Assembly: GCA_937989585.1 (NCBI GenBank)
Contig: CALKRW010000066.1
Coordinates: forward strand, 1 to 64,000
Direction of reading: 5' to 3'
Length of the DNA: 64,000 bases
DNA from: an uncultured Porphyromonadaceae bacterium
GTDB taxonomy: Bacteria; Bacteroidota; Bacteroidia; Bacteroidales; Muribaculaceae
Position numbers and translations under genes: made by a program
Part shown: in pieces, positions 16,155 to 25,003 of the stretch
Position numbering within the stretch: position 1 is the first letter of the stretch
How the letters are laid out: the number at the start of each line of letters is the position of its first letter
Notes under the pieces: generated by a model
The model's database searches: none
What the model saw: only the letters and a program-made list of their open reading frames with translations
What the model was told of the DNA's origin: nothing

Positions 16155-18995
16155 TTATTCAGCGGGGTCGAGGATGATGGTGTGAACGTTCTTCTGACCC
16201 AGAAGGGCTTTCATGTAGTCCATGATGTCCCGGGTGGTGAGGGCGTTGATTGCCTCCAGCTGGCCGTTGAATGTGTCGACGCCGTTGAGCTGGATTGCGG
16301 CGATGGTCGATGCCCATGCCTGGTTCTCCTCGAGGTTCGAGTTGTATTCCTTGGCCATGAACTCCTTGATGGGGTTGAGTTCCTCGTCAGTGACCTCCTT
16401 GGTCATGTTCTCGAGCATGAGGTTGATTTCCTTGAGTACCTCAGCCTTCATCTCGGGCTTCATTGGGAAGGGAATCTGGAGAACAGCATTCTGGTTGCCG
16501 AGGCGGCTGAGGGCGCCGGCAGCGCCGATAGAGTAGACTGCACCCATTTCCTCACGGATCTTGTTGAGTAGCCGTTTGGAGAGAATCTGCGCTGCGGCCG
16601 AAGCCACCAGACGGTTCTTGAGGGTGTAGGGAAGGCTGGCGTTGGCACCGATGAAGGCCCAGGTCTGGGGAGTCTCCATCTTTGTGGTGAAGGTGTTGTC
16701 GGTGGTGCCGGTGATCAGTTCGAACTCGGGTGCGGGCTGCAGTTTGATGGAAGCGCCTTTCTTGGCGGCGGGGAGGGTGCCGATGTACTGCGAGGCGAGC
16801 TGGGTGAATGTCTCGGGATCGATGTCGCCGACAAAAACGAATGTGTAGTCGGAAGGTGCGGCAAGCATCCTGTGGATGATGTCGAGAGTCTGGTCGAGGG
16901 TTGCTGCTTCGATGGCACCTACACTGATGGCCTGACCCTGGGGAGACTTATATAGTACCTTGGTGAGGTCACGCTGGAAGATGTACTGGGGATTGGCCTC
17001 CTGGTTGGCGAGAACACCCTTGAACTTGTTCTGGCTGCCGGCGAACTCATCGGGAGTGATGTTGTAGGCGGTGAAGGCAGAATAGATGAGTTCCATGAGA
17101 GTCTGGAGATTCTTGGCTGTAGTGGTGCCTTCGAGTTCACGGGAGTAGTTGTCAAAACTGAGGTTGAGTGAAGTCTGTTTGCCCGAGAGGTATTTCTGCA
17201 GGTCTGAGTTGGTGTAGTCACCGAGACCGTATGTGGTCATGGCGTAGGGCAGGAAGATGACAGAGTTGGCCTGTGCGTCGGGGATTATAGAGGTGCCACC
17301 GGCGGCGTTTGCGTCGAATACAATCTCGCCTTCCTTAAGTTTTGTAGGTTTGTAGATGACGCGGACGCCATTGGGGAAGGTTAGTTCGGTTGCGTCGAAC
17401 TGGGCGAGTTTCTGAGTCCTGGAGGGAGCGACGGCCTTGGGCAGGCTGGGGATGAGGGGCTCGGCCTTGGTCTCTTCCTTGTAGGGTTCGATGGTCTCTG
17501 CGTCAACCTTGTCGATGACAGCCTGAAGAGATGCGGGGGTGGGGTCTGCGACACCTTCCTTGTCGGGGTACATGACCACAAAAGCGCGGTTGTCCTTGCC
17601 GACCATTTCGGGAAGCATGGCATTGATCATCTGAGGATTCGACAGCATGGGAGCCATCTGCTTCATCATGTTGTACTCGAGTTCAATGCCTGGGATGGGG
17701 TCGCCGTTGGTGAAGTTCCTGGCGTATTCGCGAGCGTAGACGGTGTTGTCTACCTTGGCACGCTGCTCGTATGCCTTCTCGAGGTTGGAGAGGTATTTGG
17801 TCTGGGCACGCTCGATCTCGGTGACGGTGAAACCGCCGCGGACGGCGCGGAGAAGTTCGCGGTAAGCGGCCTCGATTGCGGGAGCGATGTCATCTCCCTT
17901 ACCTACAACCTGAAGAGATACGGCATCCTTGGTCTTGGAGATGAAGAAGTCGCCGATTTCAACACTTGCATGCGCGAAGGGAGCGTCGGGCTTATTGGCA
18001 ATCTCGTCGAGACGGTCATTGAGCATTCCGGAGATGAGATTGGTCATATAGTTCACGATGTAGAATGCCTGAGTGTTTTTGGCAGCATCGGGAATCATTT
18101 TCTCGGACTGCTTGAACATGAGCAGGGCGACATTGTTTGTCATTTCCTTGTCCTTGCCGATGGCCCAGATTGTGCCGTCGGTGTCCTCGACGGGGAAGTA
18201 GACGCGCTCCTTGGGATTCTGGGGCATCTTGACGGGCGAGAAAATCTCCTTGATCTTCCCTTCAATATACTGGGGGTCGATGTCGCCGACAACGATGATG
18301 GCCTGGTTGTCGGGACGGTACCAGGCCTCATAGTAGTCGCGGATGGCCTGGGGAGGGAAGTTGTCGACTACCTCCATGGTACCGATGGGCAGACGCTGGC
18401 CGTAACGGTTGTTGGGGTATACAACGGGAAGGAGGTTCTCGAGGATACGCATCTGGCCGGTCATCGAGCGACGCCATTCCTGATGGATGACGCCGCGCTC
18501 CTTGTCAATCTCCTTGGGGTCGAGCAGAAGACCGTCGGCCCAGTCGTGGAGTATGAGCAGGCAGGAATCCTGGACGCCTGTGCGGGCTACGGGAACAGAC
18601 GAGATGTTGTAGACGGTCTCGTCAATGCTGGTATATGCATTGAGGTTCTGGCCGAACTTCACGCCGACAGTCTCGAGCCAGTCGATGAGGCTGTTGCCGG
18701 GAAAATTTTCCGTGCCGTTGAAGCACATGTGCTCGAGGAAGTGGGCGAGACCGCGCTGGTTTTCCTCCTCGAGTGCAGAACCGACCTTCTGGGCTATGAA
18801 GAAATCAGCCTGACCCTTTGGGGTCTCGTTGTGGCGAATGTAGTAGGTCATGCCGTTGTCAAGTTTGCCGACTATGACCTGGGGGTCGGTAGGCAGGGCA
18901 GGCAACTGTGGCATCTGGGGATCCTGAGCCATGGCAGGGATTGCGGCAAACCACAGTGCGACTGCGGACAGGACCTTGGTAAACAGTTTTTTCAT
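16155..18995 (-). CDS. M16 family zinc metallopeptidase (pitrilysin-like)
   Basis: 946 residues, full length for a two-lobe M16 protein, with signal peptide 1-23 (ends IPAMAQ). The inverted zinc motif is intact: His85-Phe-Leu-Glu88-His89 (AHFLEHM), with the distal glutamate expected in 'ERGVIHQEWR'. The second half is the catalytically silent M16 C-lobe. A periplasmic or surface peptidase degrading peptides. Monocistronic in appearance, with its own terminator at 16093. Confidence 0.93.
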   Translation of the reverse strand: MKKLFTKVLSAVALWFAAIPAMAQDPQMPQLPALPTDPQVIVGKLDNGMTYYIRHNETPKGQADFFIAQKVGSALEEENQRGLAHFLEHMCFNGTENFPGNSLIDWLETVGVKFGQNLNAYTSIDETVYNISSVPVARTGVQDSCLLILHDWADGLLLDPKEIDKERGVIHQEWRRSMTGQMRILENLLPVVYPNNRYGQRLPIGTMEVVDNFPPQAIRDYYEAWYRPDNQAIIVVGDIDPQYIEGKIKEIFSPVKMPQNPKERVYFPVEDTDGTIWAIGKDKEMTNNVALLMFKQSEKMIPDAAKNTQAFYIVNYMTNLISGMLNDRLDEIANKPDAPFAHASVEIGDFFISKTKDAVSLQVVGKGDDIAPAIEAAYRELLRAVRGGFTVTEIERAQTKYLSNLEKAYEQRAKVDNTVYAREYARNFTNGDPIPGIELEYNMMKQMAPMLSNPQMINAMLPEMVGKDNRAFVVMYPDKEGVADPTPASLQAVIDKVDAETIEPYKEETKAEPLIPSLPKAVAPSRTQKLAQFDATELTFPNGVRVIYKPTKLKEGEIVFDANAAGGTSIIPDAQANSVIFLPYAMTTYGLGDYTNSDLQKYLSGKQTSLNLSFDNYSRELEGTTTAKNLQTLMELIYSAFTAYNITPDEFAGSQNKFKGVLANQEANPQYIFQRDLTKVLYKSPQGQAISVGAIEAATLDQTLDIIHRMLAAPSDYTFVFVGDIDPETFTQLASQYIGTLPAAKKGASIKLQPAPEFELITGTTDNTFTTKMETPQTWAFIGANASLPYTLKNRLVASAAAQILSKRLLNKIREEMGAVYSIGAAGALSRLGNQNAVLQIPFPMKPEMKAEVLKEINLMLENMTKEVTDEELNPIKEFMAKEYNSNLEENQAWASTIAAIQLNGVDTFNGQLEAINALTTRDIMDYMKALLGQKNVHTIILDPAE

Positions 18996-19068
18996 TGTGA
19001 TGCTGTTTGGTTTATAATAGAAGAAATTTTAGATTTCAGAATTGTCTGAACTTTAAGGTGAATTTAAA

Positions 19069-19100
19069 ATATGTTTGGATTTATTTATCCAAACATATTC
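19069..19100. terminator. Stem-loop downstream of the DUF3298 gene
   Basis: AATATGTTTGGAT pairs perfectly with ATCCAAACATATT around a 6-base loop. It lies between the end of the DUF3298 gene and the M16 start. The T tract on the minus strand is weak (TTTTAAATT), so termination efficiency is uncertain. Confidence 0.55.
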
Positions 19101-19168
19101 TTAGACGCCGTGTTATACAAAAAGTTACGGAATGCGATGTTAAAGAAAGTTAAGCAAGAGTGCGTGAC

Positions 19169-19996
19169 CTATTCGAGTTCGAGGTCGGAAAGACGGAAGA
19201 GGTCAATGCCGAAGGGAGTGAGTTGTGCGAGGAGTTCATAGGGGTCGAATGCCACGTTGATGAATCCCTGGGCATAGGATGCGATCTCGTAGGGCTGATA
19301 GACGAACACGATCTGACCTTCGGAAGATATGAAGAAATTGCCGTCCTGGGGAAGTCCCTCGACAGATGTGGGGCCGATGACGTCGGACATGTCCTGGGCG
19401 CGCTCGGCAATCAGGTCGGGAAGTTCCTTCAGCCCCTTTGGAGTGAATATGTCGTTAAGGGAGAGAATGCGTCCCTGTTTGTGCGACAATATATAATAGT
19501 TGATGTAGCGCTTGGAGGTCATGCCGTGGGCAGCCCCAGGGTCATAGGTCTCGGCAGACACGCAATAAACAAGCATCTCGGGATTGAGATAAACGACAAA
19601 ACCGCTTGTGTAGGAGAATCCGTCGGGGTCGGCGACAGGACGTGAACGTCGTATCTTGTATCCAAGTTCTGAGGCCGTGGAGTCAAGGCTTGCCTTGATT
19701 GCCTTTGCCATGTCCGTTACATCGGTATTGCCGAGAACGAAAGACGTAATCGAGTCGCGGAGTGTGGAAATGTCTATGTCGTAGATTCTCGAGGGCATTG
19801 TCAGCGATACGGAATCGCTGAAAGAGATGTCGCGGTCGGTCTGGAACAGGTCGGCGGTGTTAAGAAGAGTATAAGTCGCTCCGACAGTGTAAGTGTCGAA
19901 TTTGATGGTGTCCGATTCGGGAACCTCATTTTTTACCTCAGAGCATGAAGCGAGCGTGAGTGCGGAGAGGACAATAGCAAAAGCCTTTGTTTTCAT
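19169..19996 (-). CDS. DUF3298 (RsiV-like) lipoprotein
   Basis: 275 residues with a lipoprotein signal (LTLASCSEV, lipobox Cys18). The N-terminal part resembles DUF4163, the C-terminal ~90 residues DUF3298: 'ILSLNDIFTPKGLKEL...', 'FVYQPYEIASYAQGFINV'. In Bacillus RsiV this domain pair binds lysozyme, but most Bacteroidetes members have no anti-sigma part and none is visible here. Role unknown; a periplasmic binding or stability function is possible. It is followed by a stem-loop at 19069. Confidence 0.83.
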   Translation of the reverse strand: MKTKAFAIVLSALTLASCSEVKNEVPESDTIKFDTYTVGATYTLLNTADLFQTDRDISFSDSVSLTMPSRIYDIDISTLRDSITSFVLGNTDVTDMAKAIKASLDSTASELGYKIRRSRPVADPDGFSYTSGFVVYLNPEMLVYCVSAETYDPGAAHGMTSKRYINYYILSHKQGRILSLNDIFTPKGLKELPDLIAERAQDMSDVIGPTSVEGLPQDGNFFISSEGQIVFVYQPYEIASYAQGFINVAFDPYELLAQLTPFGIDLFRLSDLELE

Positions 19997-20136
19997 TGAA
20001 ATATCAGTCTGCGATAAATTGTTGTATATTTTTCAGCAAATGGATTGAAATAATCCTGATTAGTTAAAGTTTTAACGTCTGTCACTAGTGGAAAGTTGAG
20101 GTTAAATGATTAGATTTTAGTTGAATGATTGTTTTT

Positions 20137-23097
20137 TTATGGAGTGGGGAGAGCCTTGTAGATCTGGCGGTAAAGTTCGGGGCGGACATAAAGGTTGTTG
20201 AAGATCGGGGTGTCGCGCGTAGGATTGACTCGGTTGGTGAGGAAGACAAGGATTATGTCGTTCTTCGGATCGACCCAGAAGACGGTACCCGTGAAACCGA
20301 GATGTCCGAAAGTCTCTGGTGATGCCTCGCCGCAAGTCGGTGACCAAGCGGGATTGACCTTGTCGGGCTTGTCGAATCCGAGACCTCGCCGGCATGTAGG
20401 ACTCTTGTCTGTTGTGAAAAGGCGGACAGTCTCCTCGGATAGGATGCGGTCGCCTCCGTAAGTTCCGCCGTTAAGCCACATCTGGCACATCTTGGCTATG
20501 TCATCGGCATTGGAGAAGAGTCCTGCGTTGCCCTGGACTCCACCTGAGAAAGCGGCGGTCTCGTCGTGTACGTAACCGTGGACGGTCTGACGGCGGAGAT
20601 AGGTGTCGTTTTCTGTCGGAGCAATCTCCGACTTGCTGTGCGAGAGAGTAGGACGGTATGACATAGTAGAGGTGCCGAGTTTCTTCCATAGGTTGTCGCC
20701 GACGAAGCGGTCGTGGGACTGACCGGTGACATGTTGCTCGGCATCCATAAGAAGGCAGAAATTCAGGCAGGAGTATGTATAGCCGTTGGAATACCTGAGA
20801 GGAATGTTGTATATGGTAGACATGACAGTGTCGTATGCGGCCTTGCCGACCCATATGCCTTCGGCAGCCTCGACCTCGAATCCCGGCTTGCGGACCCTCG
20901 AGGTGATGTCGGTGCGGAGGCGCCCGGTGTTGTTGCCGTATGCTCCCTCGGAAATCCTGATTGAGTGGTCGGCATCGGGCTTGCCAGTTATGAGCCGCCC
21001 GGTGTATGAGGTCGAGTCAATCATGAGGTTGAACATATTCAGGGATGGCGGCATTCCCGACTCGTGGTAGAGCAACTGGCGGACAGTGATGCTGTCCTTG
21101 CCTGTTCCACGCAGACCGGGAATGTATTCGGCGGCGGTCTTGTCGAGGTCAATGAGACCGCGGTCATAGGCGAGCATTATGCCCGGAAGAGTTCCGATGG
21201 CTTTTGAGACAGATGCGAGGTCGTATATGGTATTGGCGTCAACCGAGTCACCACCGGCAGTGAGCAGCCCGTATGACCTGTCGAGGACGATGTCTCCGTC
21301 ATGGGCGACGATGACCTGGGCGCCGGGCATCGCCTGACGAATTATTGCGTCCTCACAGATTGAGTCGATACTGTCGGTGAGCGAGGCACGCAGACCTGTC
21401 ATCTCGGGTGTTGTGTAACCTAGACGGACCTTGGCTGTGCTTATGCCGGTACCCATGGGGTAGAGACCTTTCAGGTCTACGGGCAGTTTGCCCGAGGTGC
21501 TGATGCCTCCGAAAACGGCCTGGGCGGCATAGTCGCGGCTGAGCGGCTTGTCATCGTAAGCGAGGAGGACGGCGTCGGCCTTCTTGACGATGGCGCCGAA
21601 TTTGGCCATCTTGTATGGATTGATCATGAAGACCTCGACAAGGTCCCTGACACCGGACAAAGCCTTGAGTGAGACGATTTCGGACGATTTGTTGTCGAAG
21701 ACAGCGGCGATGACTGTATTATGCTTCTTGATCGCGGCAAGTTGTCCGGCCGAAAGTGAGCCTTCGGGTGCGGCATAAACAGTTACGGGGGCATAGCGGC
21801 GGCAACGCTCGGCGAACTCATTGTCTGACTTTGCGCCGAGCAGGACGACTGCAATTGATCGTGTGTCAAGTCCTTTCAGGGGAAGAATGTTACCGTTGTT
21901 CTGAAGCAGGGTCATGGAAGCCGCAGTCAGATAGCGGTCGGTATTTGATGCAGAACGTGTGTTCAGACTTGAATCAAGTCCGTCGAGGCTGATGGGCTGA
22001 GGACGGTGATTCAGGCCGAGAGCAAATTTATAGGCGAGGACACGCCTGACACGCTCCTCGATTAGAGTCTTGCTGAGTTTGCCTTTGCGGACAGCGGTCT
22101 GTATTGCATCGATGGAGGCAGGTATGTCAGTCGGGCAGAGCAGTATGTCGGCGCCGGCCTTAAGTGCCTCGACACAGTTGTTTTTCTTTTTGAGTTGAGC
22201 GCCCTGCATTCCGAGGGCATCGGTATAGATAAGGCCCTCGAAACCGAGGTTCTTGCGAAGGAGACCGGTGATTTTGGGAGAGAGAGACGCGGGAGTACCG
22301 GATTTGTCAAGCGAGGGGACAGAAATATGTCCGGTCATAATGCCCGAGCAGCCGGCATCAATGAAAGCACGGAAAGGAACGAGTTCGGTTTCCTCAAGTT
22401 GTTTCATGTTCTTTTTGACGACCGGGAGAGTCTTGTGGGAGTCGCTGTTGGTGTCGCCGTGTCCGGGAAAATGCTTTGCTACAGCCTGTATTCCGGTCTC
22501 CTCAAGTCCCTGCGAGTATGCGGTCACAAGCCTGGCCACATGCTCCGGGTTCTCGCCGAAAGAACGGTAACCTATGACAGGATTCGAGGGATTGGAGTTG
22601 ACATCGGCATCGGGAGCGAAATTCACCTGGATTCCTAGCGCGCGGCACTGTCGTCCGACCTCGCGTCCGTATTCACGGGCAAGTTCAGGATTTGACATGG
22701 CTCCGAGAGCCATGTTCGTGGGAAATTTGGTGGTGCCTGAAACGCGCATGGCGAGTCCCCATTCTCCGTCAAGAGTCATCAGCAGGGGGACTTTGGCCGC
22801 CTCCTGGGCGGCATTTGTGCACAGGGCGAACTGGTTGATGGTACCTTCGGTAAACAGAAGGCCACCGACCTGATTCTTGCGTACAAATGCGGCGATTTCC
22901 GAAGGCTCGCGGGTAGGTACGACTTTGGCGACAATCAGTTGAGCGATACGCTGACGCTCGTCAAGACTGTTATACACAGAGTCTACCCAACGGTTCATGG
23001 CAGCCTTGTCGACACGACGCATGATGTTTGGCTTCACGGCTTCTGAAGCGACAGCGGTGAGGACAAGGGAGAAGATAATTAAGGTTTTCTTAAACAT
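20137..23097 (-). CDS. GH3 beta-N-acetylhexosaminidase-like enzyme fused to a beta-lactamase-type serine hydrolase
   Basis: 986 residues with signal peptide (ends TAVASEA). Residues ~35-370 are a NagZ-like GH3 domain: 'AKHFPGHGDTNSDSHKTLP' at ~208 carries the conserved His/Asp dyad. A GH3 C-terminal-like segment follows (~390-560). Residues ~580-980 form a class C beta-lactamase/esterase domain with Ser-Val-Ser-Lys at ~628-631 (YDLASVSKAIG), a Tyr-Ser-Cys-Leu-Asn motif and 'GHLGFTGTVFWVDP'. It probably acts in cell-wall recycling or muropeptide trimming in the periplasm. The fusion recurs in Bacteroidetes. It lies 56 bases downstream of the nucleotidase gene. Confidence 0.9.
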   Translation of the reverse strand: MFKKTLIIFSLVLTAVASEAVKPNIMRRVDKAAMNRWVDSVYNSLDERQRIAQLIVAKVVPTREPSEIAAFVRKNQVGGLLFTEGTINQFALCTNAAQEAAKVPLLMTLDGEWGLAMRVSGTTKFPTNMALGAMSNPELAREYGREVGRQCRALGIQVNFAPDADVNSNPSNPVIGYRSFGENPEHVARLVTAYSQGLEETGIQAVAKHFPGHGDTNSDSHKTLPVVKKNMKQLEETELVPFRAFIDAGCSGIMTGHISVPSLDKSGTPASLSPKITGLLRKNLGFEGLIYTDALGMQGAQLKKKNNCVEALKAGADILLCPTDIPASIDAIQTAVRKGKLSKTLIEERVRRVLAYKFALGLNHRPQPISLDGLDSSLNTRSASNTDRYLTAASMTLLQNNGNILPLKGLDTRSIAVVLLGAKSDNEFAERCRRYAPVTVYAAPEGSLSAGQLAAIKKHNTVIAAVFDNKSSEIVSLKALSGVRDLVEVFMINPYKMAKFGAIVKKADAVLLAYDDKPLSRDYAAQAVFGGISTSGKLPVDLKGLYPMGTGISTAKVRLGYTTPEMTGLRASLTDSIDSICEDAIIRQAMPGAQVIVAHDGDIVLDRSYGLLTAGGDSVDANTIYDLASVSKAIGTLPGIMLAYDRGLIDLDKTAAEYIPGLRGTGKDSITVRQLLYHESGMPPSLNMFNLMIDSTSYTGRLITGKPDADHSIRISEGAYGNNTGRLRTDITSRVRKPGFEVEAAEGIWVGKAAYDTVMSTIYNIPLRYSNGYTYSCLNFCLLMDAEQHVTGQSHDRFVGDNLWKKLGTSTMSYRPTLSHSKSEIAPTENDTYLRRQTVHGYVHDETAAFSGGVQGNAGLFSNADDIAKMCQMWLNGGTYGGDRILSEETVRLFTTDKSPTCRRGLGFDKPDKVNPAWSPTCGEASPETFGHLGFTGTVFWVDPKNDIILVFLTNRVNPTRDTPIFNNLYVRPELYRQIYKALPTP

Positions 23098-23153
23098 TAT
23101 TACAGAAGGATTATTGCAGTTGCGGGATGATTGGTCCGGGATGTGCCAGCGTC

Positions 23154-24710
23154 TTATTCCGGTTTCATGCGGACAGTCGGCGAGGGGTTGATTTTTTTCT
23201 TTTTGTAATTATTACGTAGATAAGAGATGAGGTCATCGAAGAGGACGCTGTCGCTGTTTGCAACCGGAGTGGAGTTGAGGAATCCGGTCATGTAGTCGCC
23301 GCCGTGGGCGAGATAGTCGATGGTGGCGACGCGGTATGTCGCATCGGGGTCGAGAGGCTTGCCGTCGACAGAGGCGGAAACCATGCTCCCGGTGGAAGGA
23401 TTGTAGGTGACAAGCATCTCGGATGATACGCCGTCCCCACCGCGAGAAGCCATTGTGTCAAGGAGCGTAATCACGTCACGACCCTTTATGTCGACCACTT
23501 GGGTACGGTTGGCAAAGGGCATCATTGTGATGATCATTCCTTCGGATATGTTGCCTTTGGGAAGCGAGCGACGAAGGCCACCCTTGTTGATTATGGCAAA
23601 ATCGACATTCTGCTTGCCGGGAGCCTTTTTGTCACGCAGGACCTTGTTGCCGTTGTCGCGAATGAAGTCGGCGACAAAGTTCAGCAGTGCGGGACCCGTG
23701 TTGGGAAGTTCGACGGCACTGCGGACAAGAGGCGTAGTCATCAGCGAGTCGACACCTTTGCGATACGGGACAAGCGATGCAGATAGACCCGGATCGACGC
23801 GGTTGTCGAGACGTTTGTCTATAGGTATGACCTTATAGGCGACGTGTCCGTTGTCAAGGTCGATTTCGGATACTCCGACATATTTTCCACCCTTGCCTAC
23901 CTGGGTAATGGTAACGGTATCACCGAGTGCATTGATGGCATAATCCTTGAGTTTGCCAGCATCAGGCCGGATGAGATCGTGAGTATGACCGCCGATGACG
24001 AGGTCGATGTCCTTGGATCTTTCGACCAGAGGGACGTCGGCGATGACAGTGTTCTCGGGCTCATAGCCAATGTGGGTGACGGCTACCACGTAGTCGCAGG
24101 TATCGACATGCTTGAGATACCAGGCCATGGAGTTCGCGGCATCGTATGGGTCAAGGAAACGGACACCATCATAGTTGCCTTCGGCAATCATTCCCTTCGG
24201 GTCAAGGTTGATGGCAATGAAGCCGACCTTCTTGTCTCCGAAACGGCGCGTGGTGTATGGCTTGAACTCCCGGGCAAGCGGCGAGCCGGTCATGTCGTAG
24301 TTTGTGGAAAGCAGCTCGGCCTTGGCATCGGCAAGGTTGGCGGCAAGCTCGTCGACACCGTTGTCGAACTCATGGTTGCCGAGAATGCGGATATCGTAGC
24401 CGAGGTCGTTCATGAGTTTGTTCTCGACCTCACCCTTGTAAAGATTGAAGTATAGTGTGCCCTGAACAACATCACCCGCATCTATTAGCATCACGTTGGG
24501 ATTGTTGGCCCTGACGGAATCGATGACAACCTTGCGGCGAAGGATGCCGCCCATTCCGGTTGCTTCGTCAGGGTCAATCTGCGAGTGAGTGTCGTTGGTA
24601 TGTACAATGACGAGTTTCTCGGCTGAAGCCGGAAAGACCAATGCGCCTGCCACTGCAATTACAGCCGAGGCGATGAGTATGTTTTTTCGGTGGGTCATCT
24701 TATGTTTCAT
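23154..24710 (-). CDS. 5'-nucleotidase / 2',3'-cyclic phosphodiesterase (UshA-like)
   Basis: 518 residues with signal peptide (ends VFPASA). The N-terminal calcineurin-type metallophosphatase is clear: VHTNDTHSQID (~34), DAGDVVQG, GNHEFDNG (~111) and GGHTHD. The C-terminal 5'-nucleotidase domain supplies substrate-binding residues ('AIINKGGLRRSLPKGNI', 'YLAHGGDYMTGF'). It hydrolyses periplasmic nucleotides and probably other phosphate esters. Both domains are on one chain; in some Bacteroides they are split into two genes. Confidence 0.92.
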   Translation of the reverse strand: MKHKMTHRKNILIASAVIAVAGALVFPASAEKLVIVHTNDTHSQIDPDEATGMGGILRRKVVIDSVRANNPNVMLIDAGDVVQGTLYFNLYKGEVENKLMNDLGYDIRILGNHEFDNGVDELAANLADAKAELLSTNYDMTGSPLAREFKPYTTRRFGDKKVGFIAINLDPKGMIAEGNYDGVRFLDPYDAANSMAWYLKHVDTCDYVVAVTHIGYEPENTVIADVPLVERSKDIDLVIGGHTHDLIRPDAGKLKDYAINALGDTVTITQVGKGGKYVGVSEIDLDNGHVAYKVIPIDKRLDNRVDPGLSASLVPYRKGVDSLMTTPLVRSAVELPNTGPALLNFVADFIRDNGNKVLRDKKAPGKQNVDFAIINKGGLRRSLPKGNISEGMIITMMPFANRTQVVDIKGRDVITLLDTMASRGGDGVSSEMLVTYNPSTGSMVSASVDGKPLDPDATYRVATIDYLAHGGDYMTGFLNSTPVANSDSVLFDDLISYLRNNYKKKKINPSPTVRMKPE

Positions 24711-24898
24711 GTTAAGTCATATAAGGGGGCTATCGACACGTCTGGGTTTGGCGGAAGCATACAATCGAACGGATTACTATACGAAAGGTGCCTATTATAT
24801 AAATGGAAAATATAAGACAAATGGTTGAGGATTAACTTTTTTTATATCAAGTATGCAGGCCGGGCCCGAAAGTTGAGCTAGATTCCGACTTTTCAAAG

Positions 24899-24906
24899 CA
24901 AAGGTA
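24899..24906 (-). promoter_or_regulatory. -7 box TACCTTTG for the nucleotidase operon
   Basis: TAnnTTTG match on the minus strand in the divergent gap, giving a 5' leader of roughly 180 bases to the nucleotidase ATG. No clear -33 TTTG was found at the right spacing. Confidence 0.4.
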
Positions 24907-24971
24907 CTACTTTTTTACTGCAGAGGGATAAAAAAACGTTGTGAAAATTTAAGTCTGATATTAAAAATTTG

Positions 24972-24979
24972 TAAATTTG
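24972..24979 (+). promoter_or_regulatory. -7 box TAAATTTG for the DUF6056 gene
   Basis: TAnnTTTG match 24 bases upstream of the GTG start at 25004. It supports this start and a short 5' leader. Confidence 0.5.
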
Positions 24980-25003
24980 TGAGTCACATAAAACACTATC
25001 CGG

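Noticed and set aside
17970..19049. Long + strand open frame of 359 codons opposite the M16 gene
   Set aside because: The minus-strand M16 frame has signal peptide and full motifs; the opposite frame arises from codon bias and has no recognisable content.
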